The notes below the pieces were generated by a model. The model was not told the origin of the DNA. It did not search any database and saw only the letters and a program-made list of their open reading frames with translations. Position numbers and translations under genes: made by a program. From Moniliophthora roreri (Eukaryota; Basidiomycota; Agaricomycetes; Agaricales; Marasmiaceae), in contig LATX02000196.1 in assembly GCA_001466705.2 (NCBI GenBank), positions 434,001 to 498,000 of the forward strand: a DNA stretch of 64,000 bases, read 5' to 3'. Positions 1-9,245 of this stretch are shown here, piece after piece. How positions within the stretch are numbered: position 1 is the stretch's first letter; each line of letters starts with the position of its first letter.

Positions 1-695
1 AGTACACCAGCCCATCTTCCTCCTCCCACTCTAACAGACCATTGATCAATCTTCGGAGACCTTTCTTCTTCAACTCCTCCACTGCTTGCAACACCTCAGC
101 TTCTTTCTCCACTCCCTCATGGATTCTATTCTCCAACTCTCCTTCCTTCACTCTGGCTACAGCGATTCACATGGACCTTTCTGGATGTAGTACCACTTGC
201 CTCTGGTTATCCTCTGCATCTGTGACTTGGAAGGTTGGAATGCAAGAGAGAGGGTCGGCCTGGGTGTTGGTCTTGCCTGGTTTGTGAGTCAGGCAGAAGT
301 TGAATTGTGAGAGCCATAGAGACCATCATGCTTGTCATCAGGATAGGTCTTGAGCTGTCCTCTAGTACTCGAGATTTTGGTGATCAGTAATAATCTCGAA
401 TGACTCGGGTAGACCCTCCAGGTAGTGATGCCAATCCTCCAGTGCTTGTATGATGGCGAGCATTTCCTAGTCATAGATCTCATAGTTTCGCTCTGCTGGT
501 GCCATCAATTCTGACCTGTACGCTACAGGGTGCCATAATCCATCCTCCAGTTGCTGTAGGATTACCCCTCCTGTTGCATACCCAGAGGCATCTACCTCTA
601 GTTGGGTTGGTCATGCTGGGTCCCACATTACCAGTATCGGTTCCTTTGTGAAGGCTGCTTTCAGTGCTTCAAAGGCCTGATGCTGTCGATAATAT
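1..695 (-). pseudogene. Ty3/gypsy pol fragment (RNase H and connection region)
   Basis: Reading the minus strand from about 695 down to 1 gives a broken RNase H region. It starts near QAFEALKAAF, continues through WHPVAYRSEL and the family hallmark NYEIYD-stop-EMLAI, then ITDHQNLEY and LTHKPGKTNTQADPLS. Several in-frame stops make it non-functional. The N-terminal gag-PR-RT half of what looks like the same family lies at 10565-13397 in the same orientation and stops almost exactly where this fragment begins. I infer one old element split by later insertions. The element runs off the left edge of the window, so its 3' integrase and LTR are not visible. Confidence 0.8.
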
Positions 696-819
696 GTTGA
701 ACCTAGAAAAGACCCACTTTTATTCATTTTACACTATTTCTGAATCGGAACACTTTAATATGACACGAGATAACAGGTAATAAGGACTAGAGTGAGCCCA
801 GTCTGCTAGTTATTGCCTT
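696..819. other. Unassigned sequence between gypsy fragment and chromovirus LTR
   Basis: This is AT-rich non-coding sequence. Its last five bases (GCCTT) are the left target-site duplication of the chromovirus. Before that insertion it was continuous with the sequence now starting at 8150. It probably belongs to another decayed repeat rather than to host single-copy DNA. Confidence 0.4.
815..819. repeat. Target-site duplication, left copy (GCCTT)
   Basis: These five bases immediately left of the LTR are identical to 8145-8149 immediately right of the other LTR. This is the expected 5-bp signature of a Ty3/gypsy integration. Confidence 0.93.
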
Positions 820-1388
820 TGTTACGTTACTTGCGCAGCAACAACAACAACTCAACACCACTTGACGTAGTGATGCAGAGTTAACTTCGACAAGAAAGGA
901 AGATTCCCTTCCTGAAGGAGTAAAGTTCAAGTTTGAGAGCTAGCTTAAGAAAAGCTAGAGTTCAGAAGTTCGTTCGTTGGCTAAACACAAGTTTGATTAA
1001 ACTAGGTCAAGCTGAAGAGCTTAGACCTAGAAAACTATCTACTTATACATCCTTCGTAGCTACTTATTTGGATACAAACTGCTAGATCGACATCGTTGTT
1101 TGTTAAACAAGTAGAAAGCGATAGAATGTGGTAGAATGTCGATAAAGTTATAAATAAGGAACTTGACATCATAAGCGATGTCATTGGAAGGAGATAGAAA
1201 TGGATAGAACAAAATGAAGTCATATTAGTGTCATGAATATTAATGAATACGAAAAAGGGAACTGGGAATGTGGAGGAGTCCAGATGTTAAGAAGAAGCAT
1301 AAGGTTGGGCGTTAACTTGCCCAGAATGGTAATACAGAGAGAAATGAGAGAGAAAAAAGAAAGCGTCTGTGGAAACAAGTTTGTAACA
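820..1388 (-). repeat. 3' LTR of the chromovirus
   Basis: This 569-bp LTR is the 3' one because the element lies on the minus strand. Its ends form the short inverted repeat TGTTAC/GTAACA. It contains the same TATA box and the 12-base priming motif (1004-1015) as the 5' LTR. Confidence 0.93.
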
Positions 1389-1403
1389 TTACCCCCTATT
1401 TAT
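1389..1403 (-). promoter_or_regulatory. Polypurine tract for plus-strand DNA priming
   Basis: On the element's coding strand the sequence just before the 3' LTR reads AAATAGGGGGTAA. It is purine-rich and directly adjoins the TGTTAC terminus, the expected position for second-strand priming in an LTR retrotransposon. Confidence 0.75.
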
Positions 1404-1553
1404 GCTCGAGCGTCCACACTCGAGATCGGCTGTCCCATGTGTAACCATTCCCCTTGAAATACGGGTGAATTCACCCTATAAAAATACCTTGGCCCTTCTT
1501 CCTCTCCTATGTCTACCACGAAGGCTGGTCTCGGTGCCGGTGGTTCTGGTTGT

Positions 1554-2720
1554 TCAGGATTCCCCGTCTCCGTAGATCTCATCGTCCCAGGCAATATCGT
1601 CTGTAAGATTGTCGTAAGCAGTTGGATCACCGAGGGGATGGTGACGCTTTGTAGTTCTTCGAGACCTTCGTCTGTCGTGACAGTCATAAGATACATGTCC
1701 AGGTGCATGTTTGGTGCAGATCGGGCAACTATACTTCCGGCAGTCAGTAGCGCAGTGTTTCTCCACTCTGCACACAGGGCACACAGTCACTCGAACACCT
1801 CTTCCGTCCGTTCCATTGTATGCGGCGTAGGATTCCTCGATCTGTTTTCGGATAGCAGCTCTTCCGGTTCCTCGTCGATGTCTTCGTCGTCCCATACCGA
1901 TCTGCATTCCGGAGTTAACCGGTTCATCGGAGGTATTGAATTGATTGGCGGGATCGAATCGCTGATTATGTTGGGAACTAGGAGCGGTAATCGGTTGTTC
2001 GGTTGTTGGTGGGAGCATTGGGGGAGGGGTTGTGCATGGGGAGGTGGAGGGGAATATTCGTGCTCGTTCAGTTGCGTTGGAGATGTTTCCCGAGCTATCA
2101 GAGGTTCGCATATCTGATGACTCAGGGGGGTAGATGAGTTTGTTTGGATCCTTGGTGAGGTCGTTCGTTGTGTCTGTGGGATTGGAATGGTTGGCAATGG
2201 ATGCAAGACGTAATCTCTGTCTTGTCTGGAGAAGGCATTGGCCACGAGCGACGACAATCGCTCTTCTGAGTCTTCGTCGAGTTTGTTGGATCTCATGGAA
2301 GAAGGCGGGCTCGTTGGGATTGATGTCCTCGCTGTCTGGGAAGGGTTCGTCGTCGTCTTTTGGAATCTCTATGTGAACTGGTAAATTCTCGATGTCTAAG
2401 ACTGGCACTGGTACCGTTATAGGTCCCATCAACTGGATCGTGTCGTCATCGTTCGTCATTGCTTTGGCGAACGTTCCTGCTTGTCGGTCTAGTTGTGCTA
2501 AGGCTTCGTTTAGCCTGCGACGATGTCCTCTGAGGAAGAGTAAACTGCCCCAGAAGGCTCGTAACCTGTCGTTGTCTTGGACAGCAGCAGTGATTTGATC
2601 GTCGTAGTCTTCGGAATTGATGAGGAAGAGGAGTTCAAAGGCGCTGGGATGGTATGGCCCAGTATAAGTTGTTTCATGAGAGAAAACTTGTTGAGAGGAG
2701 TAGGGGAGTTCAGAAGACAT
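1554..2720 (-). CDS. Additional ORF of chromovirus with tandem zinc knuckles
   Basis: This 388-residue ORF is uninterrupted and starts 17 nt after the pol stop. The N-terminal third is acidic and helical with a basic Arg-rich patch. The middle is low-complexity (Pro, Ser, Thr, Asn). Near the C terminus are two Cys-His motifs. Residues about 314-327 form an exact C-x2-C-x4-H-x4-C knuckle, and 332-347 a C-x2-C-x6-H-x4-C variant, followed by a basic run and an acidic tail. Such knuckles usually bind single-stranded RNA or DNA. No transmembrane segment or signal peptide is visible, so it is not an envelope-like protein. I do not recognise the family. An RNA-packaging or accessory nucleocapsid role is inference. 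Confidence 0.75.
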   Translation of the reverse strand: MSSELPYSSQQVFSHETTYTGPYHPSAFELLFLINSEDYDDQITAAVQDNDRLRAFWGSLLFLRGHRRRLNEALAQLDRQAGTFAKAMTNDDDTIQLMGPITVPVPVLDIENLPVHIEIPKDDDEPFPDSEDINPNEPAFFHEIQQTRRRLRRAIVVARGQCLLQTRQRLRLASIANHSNPTDTTNDLTKDPNKLIYPPESSDMRTSDSSGNISNATERARIFPSTSPCTTPPPMLPPTTEQPITAPSSQHNQRFDPANQFNTSDEPVNSGMQIGMGRRRHRRGTGRAAIRKQIEESYAAYNGTDGRGVRVTVCPVCRVEKHCATDCRKYSCPICTKHAPGHVSYDCHDRRRSRRTTKRHHPLGDPTAYDNLTDDIAWDDEIYGDGES

Positions 2721-2737
2721 GCTTGTGGGGTTGGGGA

Positions 2738-5700
2738 TTATCGTAGGTTATGTGCGATTTTATAGTCCAGGTATAATTCCATCGAATGTTTTAACCCGGA
2801 TGGTTTCAACCATTGGTTATGAGAAGAGTCGTACCCTTTCCAGGAGACAAGGTATTCTTTTGGAGGTTGATTCTTCTTTTTTGGTCGATGTCCTATGATG
2901 GCTTCGACTTCATACTCTTCTTGTCCTTCAACTATGTCTGGGGGTGGTTCCAGAAAATTGGGTCCATGGACATCGGTTTCTTTGTATGGTGATAGAAGAC
3001 CAGCGTGGAAAACGGGGTGAATTCTCCATTGGAATGGGAGTTTTAGCCTGTACGTCACGGGTCCTAAGACTTCTTCGATTTCGAAAGGTCCTTCACGTTT
3101 TGGGGATAGTTTCGGTGAGGGATATCCCAGAGACAGGTTTTTTCCTTCTAGCCAGACCTTTTGACCCTTCTTGAATTTGTCTAGATCTCTCCCATTTCTT
3201 TCTCTTATCCTTCTTGCTGCTATATCCAACAGGGCAGAGGTCTCTTCCCTCAATTTCTTTAATTCAGCCACTCTCTTTTCCACGGAAGGAATAGTTGTCT
3301 TCTCGAAGACAGTGGGGAGAGGTCGGGGATGATATCCCATCGTGAGATAGAAAGGGGAGTTCTTCGTGACCGAATGTGTCTGAGTGTTGTGTGCAAATTT
3401 GGCAAAGTGAAGGAGATCTTTCCATTTCGTTTGTTCTTTGGCACAAAAGAATCGAAGAAAGATCTCTACCTCCTGATTGACCCTTTCAGTCTCTCCATCT
3501 GTTTGAGGATGGTAGGCAGTACTTAGCATTTGTTTTATTCCCAATAACTTTCCCATTTCTTTAAAGACTTCAGCTGCAAACCGGGGGTCTCGATCTGAGA
3601 TAATCTTGTCGGGTAATCCGAAACGCTTGTAGATGTGTTGAAAAAGCAGCTCCGTGGTGTCTGTAGCGTCTATCTTCTTGTGACATGGGATAAAAATCAC
3701 CCCCTATATAGACGCATGGTCGACCACGACCAATATTGCGTCGCAATCTGCAACTTTGGGTAGGTCTGTGATTAAATCCATCGATATGATCTGAAATGGC
3801 AACGCATCTTTGTGACCTCCAATGGGTTGTATGGGTGTTCGCGTGGGATGAGTGTTCACTTTCATTTGTTGGCATGCAGTGCACCCATCAACAAATGATT
3901 TGATGAACTTTGTCATTCCTGGCCACCAATAATCTCGTTGTACCTGATCCACTGTGTTCCATTGTCCAGGGTGTCTGTGTGGTAACACTTCGTGAATGGT
4001 CTTGACAATGAGTTTTCGAAGCATCGGATCGTTCGGCACATAGATCCTGTCTTTGTAGAACAATAAACTGCTTTCTGTTCACCAGTCTTGTAAGGAAGAC
4101 TTGATCGGTGGCGTTCCCTTCTCAATTAGGCTTTCTATTGTCATTTGAAGGAACTCATCACTTGGTAGGGCTTCCTCCAACATTGTTTTCAGGTCTGTAT
4201 CAATCACGTTAACGAATAACTTATCTGGTAACATGACAATGTTCTCGTTATCGTTTTCTTCTTCATCCACTAAGTCCGGTCGTCGTGAGAGAGTGTCCGA
4301 TTGAACCATTTTTGTTCCTGGAACGTGCACCAGTTGAAGATCAAATTGAGTTAAGTATAGACTCAATCTGGCTTGTCGTCTGTTCAACTTCTGTGCAGTT
4401 TGGAAGTAAGTAAGGTTCTTGTGATCTGATAGAACTGTCACCGGGTGTGCTCCTCCAAGGAGATAATGTTCCCAAGCTTTCAGAGTGTTAGTGATTGCCA
4501 AAAGCTCTCAGTCATAGATCTCATAGTTTCTTTCGGTTGCTGTGAATGCATGTGAAATGTATCCACATGGGTGAAGGTCTCCATCAGCTCCTTGTTGTTT
4601 TAGTACTGCTCCTGTGGCCCATTTTGATGCGTTGGCTTCAATGATAAATGGTTTCTCATCGTCCGGCATTTGCAAAATTGGTCGTTGTAAGAATTTTGCT
4701 TTCAAAAGGTTGAACGCGATATCTCAGATTTTCGTCCATTCAAACTTTGTATCCTTCTTCGTCAGTTCGTGTAAAGGTCGCGCCAGTTCCGCATATTTCC
4801 CTATGAATTTGCGGTAGAAATTTGCAAATCCAAGGAACGATCGCACACCTTTGACTGTTTTGGGTGCTTCCCAATCTTTGATTCCGGCCAGTTTCGTTTC
4901 GTCCATCGATATATGTCCTGGTGTGATGACCATTCCTAAAAAGAGCGTTTTTGTGACTTCGAACTCGCACTTTTCCAGTTTAAGGTACAGGTCGTTTTCT
5001 CGTAATCGTTCCAGGATGTGTCTTGTGTGCAATCAATGGAGATTGATTTCATCTGAGAAAATCAAGATATCATCCATGTAGACCACGCACCAACCCTCAT
5101 CGATAAAATCTTTGAGGATATCGTTCATGAACGCTTGGAAGGTTGCCGGGGAGTTTGTGAGACCGAAGAACATAACTGTGGGTTCGAAAAGTCCACGAGG
5201 TGTTTTGAACGCAGCTTTCCATTGATTGCCATCTTTGATTCGTATATTGTTGTATCTGTTACGTAGATCTAATTTCGTAAAGACTCTGGCCGTCTTTAGT
5301 TTGTCTACTAGATCTGTGACCAATGGGAGGGGATAGTGGTTTTTGACAGTTCCGTTGTTCAAGTCTCTGTAATCTTGGCAAGGCCGTAGGGCTCCTGCTT
5401 CTTTCTTCGCTACAAAGAAAAAGGGAGATGCCATTGGGGATTTCGAGGGTCGGATGTATCCTTTCCATAAATTTTCGTCCAGAAACTTGTCTTGTTCAAC
5501 CCGCTCTTTTGGTGATAAAGAGTAGATTTTACAGTCTCGTGGTTTGAGGTCAATCGCATGGTCGTATGGTCGGGAAGGTGGAAATCGTTTGGCTTTCTTC
5601 TTTTCGAATCGATCCAAATAATCGGAGAGATAAGAAGGAAGAAGTTCTTCCAATGGTTTCGCCTTAACCTCGTGAGCCTGTGCCAATACCTGAGAAGCGG

Positions 5701-6286
5701 ACAACTTAGCATTGATTTGGATTTCATCACTGTCTTCTTCTCCCCTAATAAAGGACCGAATTAAGACTTCGTCGTCTTCGACGTTGTCTAATATTCCAGT
5801 GTTCGACTCTTTGGCTTCGTTAAGGATCCCGATAAATGGTTTCATCGGTCGTTTCACCATGATCTTTCGCCTAGGTCGGAAGTGGACTACTCCAGTAATC
5901 CAATCAATATCTGGGTTGTGATCTTGAAGCCAGGGTAATCCTAGAATAACTCGTTCCGGTCCTAATCCCGAGATCAACAAGGTTTCTTTCATTGATCTAT
6001 CTCCAATAGTGATATCAATGGTAACGGAGTGAGTGATCCAACCAATCTTGTTCCGGGTTCCATCAATGTTGAAAACCTTGATGGGTTTTTCCAATCTTGT
6101 CCAAGGTTTCTTGAGTTTTCGTGCTTCTTCTTCACAGATGAAGCGTCCTCCAGCACCTGAATCGATCAGGGCTTTAGTTTCGACAATTTCTGTCCCGACA
6201 TTGTATTGAATAGGGATTCGCATAGAATTTCGATTTAACTTAGCTAATACAACGTTCGAGATCATAATTGCAGGTGGAAAGAGCAT
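2738..6286 (-). pseudogene. Chromovirus pol: protease, RT, RNase H, integrase, chromodomain
   Basis: The reading frame stays constant but carries five in-frame stops: TGA at 5033, 4724, 4508 and 4079, and TAG at 3704. Domains in order: aspartic protease with active-site motif ALIDSGAGG; reverse transcriptase with LDLRNRYNNIRI and the catalytic box YMDDILIF; RNase H with NYEIYD-stop-ELLAI; integrase with an HHCC zinc site (HRHPG...CTAC) and the D, D, E residues in SMDLITDLP, SDRDPRF and DGETERVN; and a C-terminal chromodomain (VEAIIGHRP...EYLVSWKGYDSSHNQW). Apart from the stops the catalytic residues are intact, so inactivation is recent. Chromodomains steer integration to modified histones in related elements. 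Confidence 0.93.
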
Positions 6287-6303
6287 CGGCCTCTTCCACC
6301 TCT

Positions 6304-7516
6304 TTAAAAACCCTCCTTTCCCATGAGATCAAAGATCTCTTCTTGTTCTCCTTCTCCTTGTTCGGCAATAAGCGCTCGAATCTTCGTGAAAGTCTCTCGT
6401 GGTGAGAGTTTCTTGGGTTCGTATTTGGGAGGTGGGGATTGTTGTGTTTGTCCTTTGGTGGGACAATCTCGTGAGATGTGACCGATCTTTGCACAACGGA
6501 AACACTTCCCTGCAACCATGTAATCTTTTCTATCCGATTGTTACTTCTTTCTCTTTCCGAGCGATCTTCGGCTTGATCAGCTCTTTCTTCTTCCTATTGG
6601 CCATGACCAACTTATACTGGTTGTCGTATTTGATCGCCAATTTGTACCATTCGTCCAACATTTCGGGTTCTCCTTCCGTTCGGAGCATGATTTTGTTCTG
6701 CAGGGACTCTGGGAGTCCTTCCCTAAAAAATCTCATAAGAGCCTCGTTGTCATACTTGGTGTCCATCGCAATGAGGCAGAATCGGTTGACATATTCGTCG
6801 GCTCTGTCCGTCATTTTGATTTGTTCAATCTTCGTCTGTGCTTCTCTGACAACATTGACGGGTTGCCATTCATTTCGGAATCTTTGTTTGAAGCTACTCC
6901 AAGTTTCTTCAGCAGCTTTCTTCTTCTCTTCAGGATCGTCATCTTCGGGGAATAATTTCATCATCTCTCTCTGCTTCCATTCACTGGTGTTTCTTTTAAC
7001 CAGCAATAAAAGAAGCATCTTCTTCTTTTCATCTGTGTTTGCTTTGACTGGGTTCATCGCAAAGTAAAGTTCGAGGTCGAGAAGGAAGAGGCGGGTGTCC
7101 AATTGTTTGCCCAAAAAGGGGTCTGGCGTCGGTCCTTTACTAGCTTCGTCTTTTTTGTCATCGATTGTCTGTAGTACAGCTGTGGAGATAGTTCAGGCCC
7201 ATTGTTCGTCGGTGTCATCATGTTCGACTTTCAGTTTGATGTCCGGAGCAGCAGTGCTTCCAGCAGGAGTCGTCATTTCTGGGGTTGGAGTATGGAATAT
7301 ATTTCGGTATTCGTCAAATGGACTTGGTTCAGAAGACTTAGCTTCAGGTTCTGTTCTTTCTTGTTGAAGACTCTCTATTGCTTCTCTCCGCTTGCTACGC
7401 GTGATTCGGCATGGAGTTCGTTCGGGGTTGGGGTTTAGTAGCTGTTTGGCTACTTCGAGTTGATCGTCGAGATCGGATTCTTCGACTGCCGTAAAGGGAG
7501 TCCTTGGGAGAGTCAT
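6304..7516 (-). pseudogene. Chromovirus gag (capsid and zinc knuckle), broken
   Basis: The capsid portion runs from 7516 with a TGA at 7193 and continues in frame to a TAG at 6530. It includes the retrotransposon-gag-like core (TWSSFKQRFRNEW...ADEYVNRF...REGLPESL). The zinc knuckle CFRCAKIGHISRDC lies in a different frame (6519-6304). A one-base shift near 6530-6540 is therefore needed to join capsid and nucleocapsid, and another to enter pol at 6286. I cannot tell whether these shifts are programmed frameshift sites or mutations. The nearby nonsense codons favour decay for at least some of them. Confidence 0.85.
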
Positions 7517-7561
7517 GTTTCAATAAGCGGTGATGCCTAAACCTGGACAGGTTGGCAACGA

Positions 7562-7573
7562 TCAGCTTGACCT
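7562..7573 (-). promoter_or_regulatory. Putative self-priming primer-binding site
   Basis: Two bases inside the 5' LTR the coding strand reads AGGTCAAGCTGA. This is the exact reverse complement of a 12-base stretch in the LTR (7760-7771 and 1004-1015 on the plus strand). I see no match to a tRNA 3' end beginning TGG. The layout is that of the Tf1/sushi group, whose reverse transcription is primed by the folded 5' end of the element's own mRNA. Confidence 0.7.
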
Positions 7574-7575
7574 TT

Positions 7576-8144
7576 TGTTACGTTACTTGCACAGCAATGA
7601 CAACAACTCAACACCACTTGACGTAGTGATGCAGAGTTAACTTCGACAAGAAAGGAAGATTCCCTTCCTGAAGGAGTAAAGTTCAAGTTTGAGAGCTAGC
7701 TTAAGAAAAGCTAGAGTTCAGAAGTTCGTTCGTTGGCTAAACACAAGTTTGATTAAACTAGGTCAAGCTGAAGAGCTTAGACCTAGAAAACTATCTACTT
7801 ATACATTCTTCATAGCTACTTATTTGGATACAAACTGCTAGATCGACATCGTTGTTTGTTAAACAAGTAGAAAGCAATAGAATGTGGTAGAATGTCGATA
7901 AAGTTATAAATAAGGAACTTGACATCATAAGCGATGTCATTGGAAGGAGATAGAAACGGATAGAACAAAATGAAGTCATATTAGTGTCATGAATATTAAT
8001 GAATACGAAAAAGGGAACTGGGAATGTGGAGGAGTCCAGATGTTAAGAAGAAGCATAAGGTTGGGCATTAACTTGCCCAGAATGGTAATACAGAGAGAAA
8101 TGAGAGAGAAAAAAGAAAGTGTCTGTGGAAACAAGTTTGTAACA
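7576..8144 (-). repeat. 5' LTR of the chromovirus
   Basis: This 569-bp copy is 98.4 percent identical by eye to 820-1388. It holds the promoter for the element. The nine differences are all transitions, and about six fall in CpG dinucleotides. Confidence 0.93.
7795..7803 (-). promoter_or_regulatory. LTR TATA box
   Basis: The minus strand reads TATAAGTAG. It lies about 30 bp upstream of position 7771, where the transcript must start if the self-priming model is right. That is the standard TATA-to-start spacing. The same motif occurs in the 3' LTR near 1039-1047. Confidence 0.65.
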
Positions 8145-8149
8145 GCCTT
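8145..8149. repeat. Target-site duplication, right copy (GCCTT)
   Basis: This is the right partner of the duplication at 815-819. It shows that both LTRs belong to one insertion event and have not recombined with another copy. Confidence 0.93.
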
Positions 8150-8673
8150 AGAGAAGCGGTGGTACCTTAGAAAGTACAAAGAGCTATATGATACGCTATA
8201 CAGAGGTGTCTAAGCTGTACTTTCTAACCTATCTAAGTATCAGATCCAAAGCAGATCACTCCTGAAACCTGTAGGGAATCTAACTATGGCCCAATAAATG
8301 CATTGGCTAGTTAACCAAGCTCTCAAAAGTGCTATCAATGGGATTTTAACTTCTACTTTACTTTTCTATGACATCTGCAAAGTGCAAGCTGCAGTCAAAC
8401 AGTACAGAGGTACTTAGAGGAGACATCAAAACAGAAAGACAACTTAGAACAGGAATGATCATAGAACGATCCTCCTCCGAAGTCAATATACAGATCAGAG
8501 TCAAAGCAGGCGATCTCTTAATAAAGAATTCACCAGCAAAACAATATGCAATGAGCAAACTAGGTACAAAGCCTGCTCGGAAAGACAGAAATCACTTCTG
8601 AAGGACATCCACTACCTACAGACAGATACAACGAGACATATGAAGAATATCTAATGTGCAAGAAATCCTAAAT
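8148..8673. repeat. Duplicated contig end, copy 1
   Basis: About 526 bp starting at TTAGAGAAGCGG is repeated almost identically at 8675-9200, on the other side of a single N. I saw two differences (AAATGC versus GAACGC). No known protein is encoded. A 77-codon ORF (8368-8601) is repeated with it and looks incidental. Confidence 0.85.
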
Positions 8674-8674
8674 N
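8674..8674. other. Assembly gap (single N)
   Basis: One N separates two near-identical 526-bp copies. This is the usual signature of unmerged overlapping contig ends or of two haplotypes joined in a scaffold. Confidence 0.95.
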
Positions 8675-9200
8675 TTAGAGAAGCGGTGGTACCTTAGAAA
8701 GTACAAAGAGCTATATGATACGCTATACAGAGGTGTCTAAGCTGTACTTTCTAACCTATCTAAGTATCAGATCCAAAGCAGATCACTCCTGAAACCTGTA
8801 GGGAATCTAACTATGGCCCAATGAACGCATTGGCTAGTTAACCAAGCTCTCAAAAGTGCTATCAATGGGATTTTAACTTCTACTTTACTTTTCTATGACA
8901 TCTGCAAAGTGCAAGCTGCAGTCAAACAGTACAGAGGTACTTAGAGGAGACATCAAAACAGAAAGACAACTTAGAACAGGAATGATCATAGAACGATCCT
9001 CCTCCGAAGTCAATATACAGATCAGAGTCAAAGCAGGCGATCTCTTAATAAAGAATTCACCAGCAAAACAATATGCAATGAGCAAACTAGGTACAAAGCC
9101 TGCTCGGAAAGACAGAAATCACTTCTGAAGGACATCCACTACCTACAGACAGATACAACGAGACATATGAAGAATATCTAATGTGCAAGAAATCCTAAAT
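8675..9200. repeat. Duplicated contig end, copy 2
   Basis: This is the second copy of 8148-8673. It continues without a break into the family X LTR region, so it is probably the correctly placed copy. It may be the 3' internal region of a family X element, but no coding signal supports that. Confidence 0.8.
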
Positions 9201-9245
9201 AAGACCGAGCATGCATTGTCAAAGGAGATCGGAACAATAACAGCG

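Larger units (their letters stand above)
820..8144 (-). mobile_element. Complete Ty3/gypsy chromovirus LTR retrotransposon
   Basis: The 7325-bp element is bounded by 569-bp direct LTRs that begin TGTTAC and end GTAACA. It is flanked by a perfect 5-bp target duplication, GCCTT, at 815-819 and 8145-8149. Order on the minus strand is 5' LTR, self-priming site, gag, protease, reverse transcriptase, RNase H, integrase, chromodomain, an additional ORF, polypurine tract and 3' LTR. RT before integrase is Ty3/gypsy order, and the C-terminal chromodomain places it among chromoviruses. The LTRs differ by nine substitutions that I can see, all transitions (about 1.6 percent), so the insertion is fairly young. 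Gag-pol carries several stops, so this copy is not autonomous. The third ORF is open. Confidence 0.95.

Noticed and set aside
42..287. Plus-strand ORF
   Set aside because: Antisense shadow of the gypsy pol fragment on the minus strand.
1509..2117. 202-codon plus ORF
   Set aside because: Antisense to the zinc-knuckle ORF; composition is that of a shadow frame.
6399..7067. 222-codon plus ORF
   Set aside because: Antisense to the chromovirus gag.
8368..9128. Two identical 77-codon ORFs suggesting a duplicated gene
   Set aside because: The duplication spans an N gap and looks like unmerged contig ends; no protein features.
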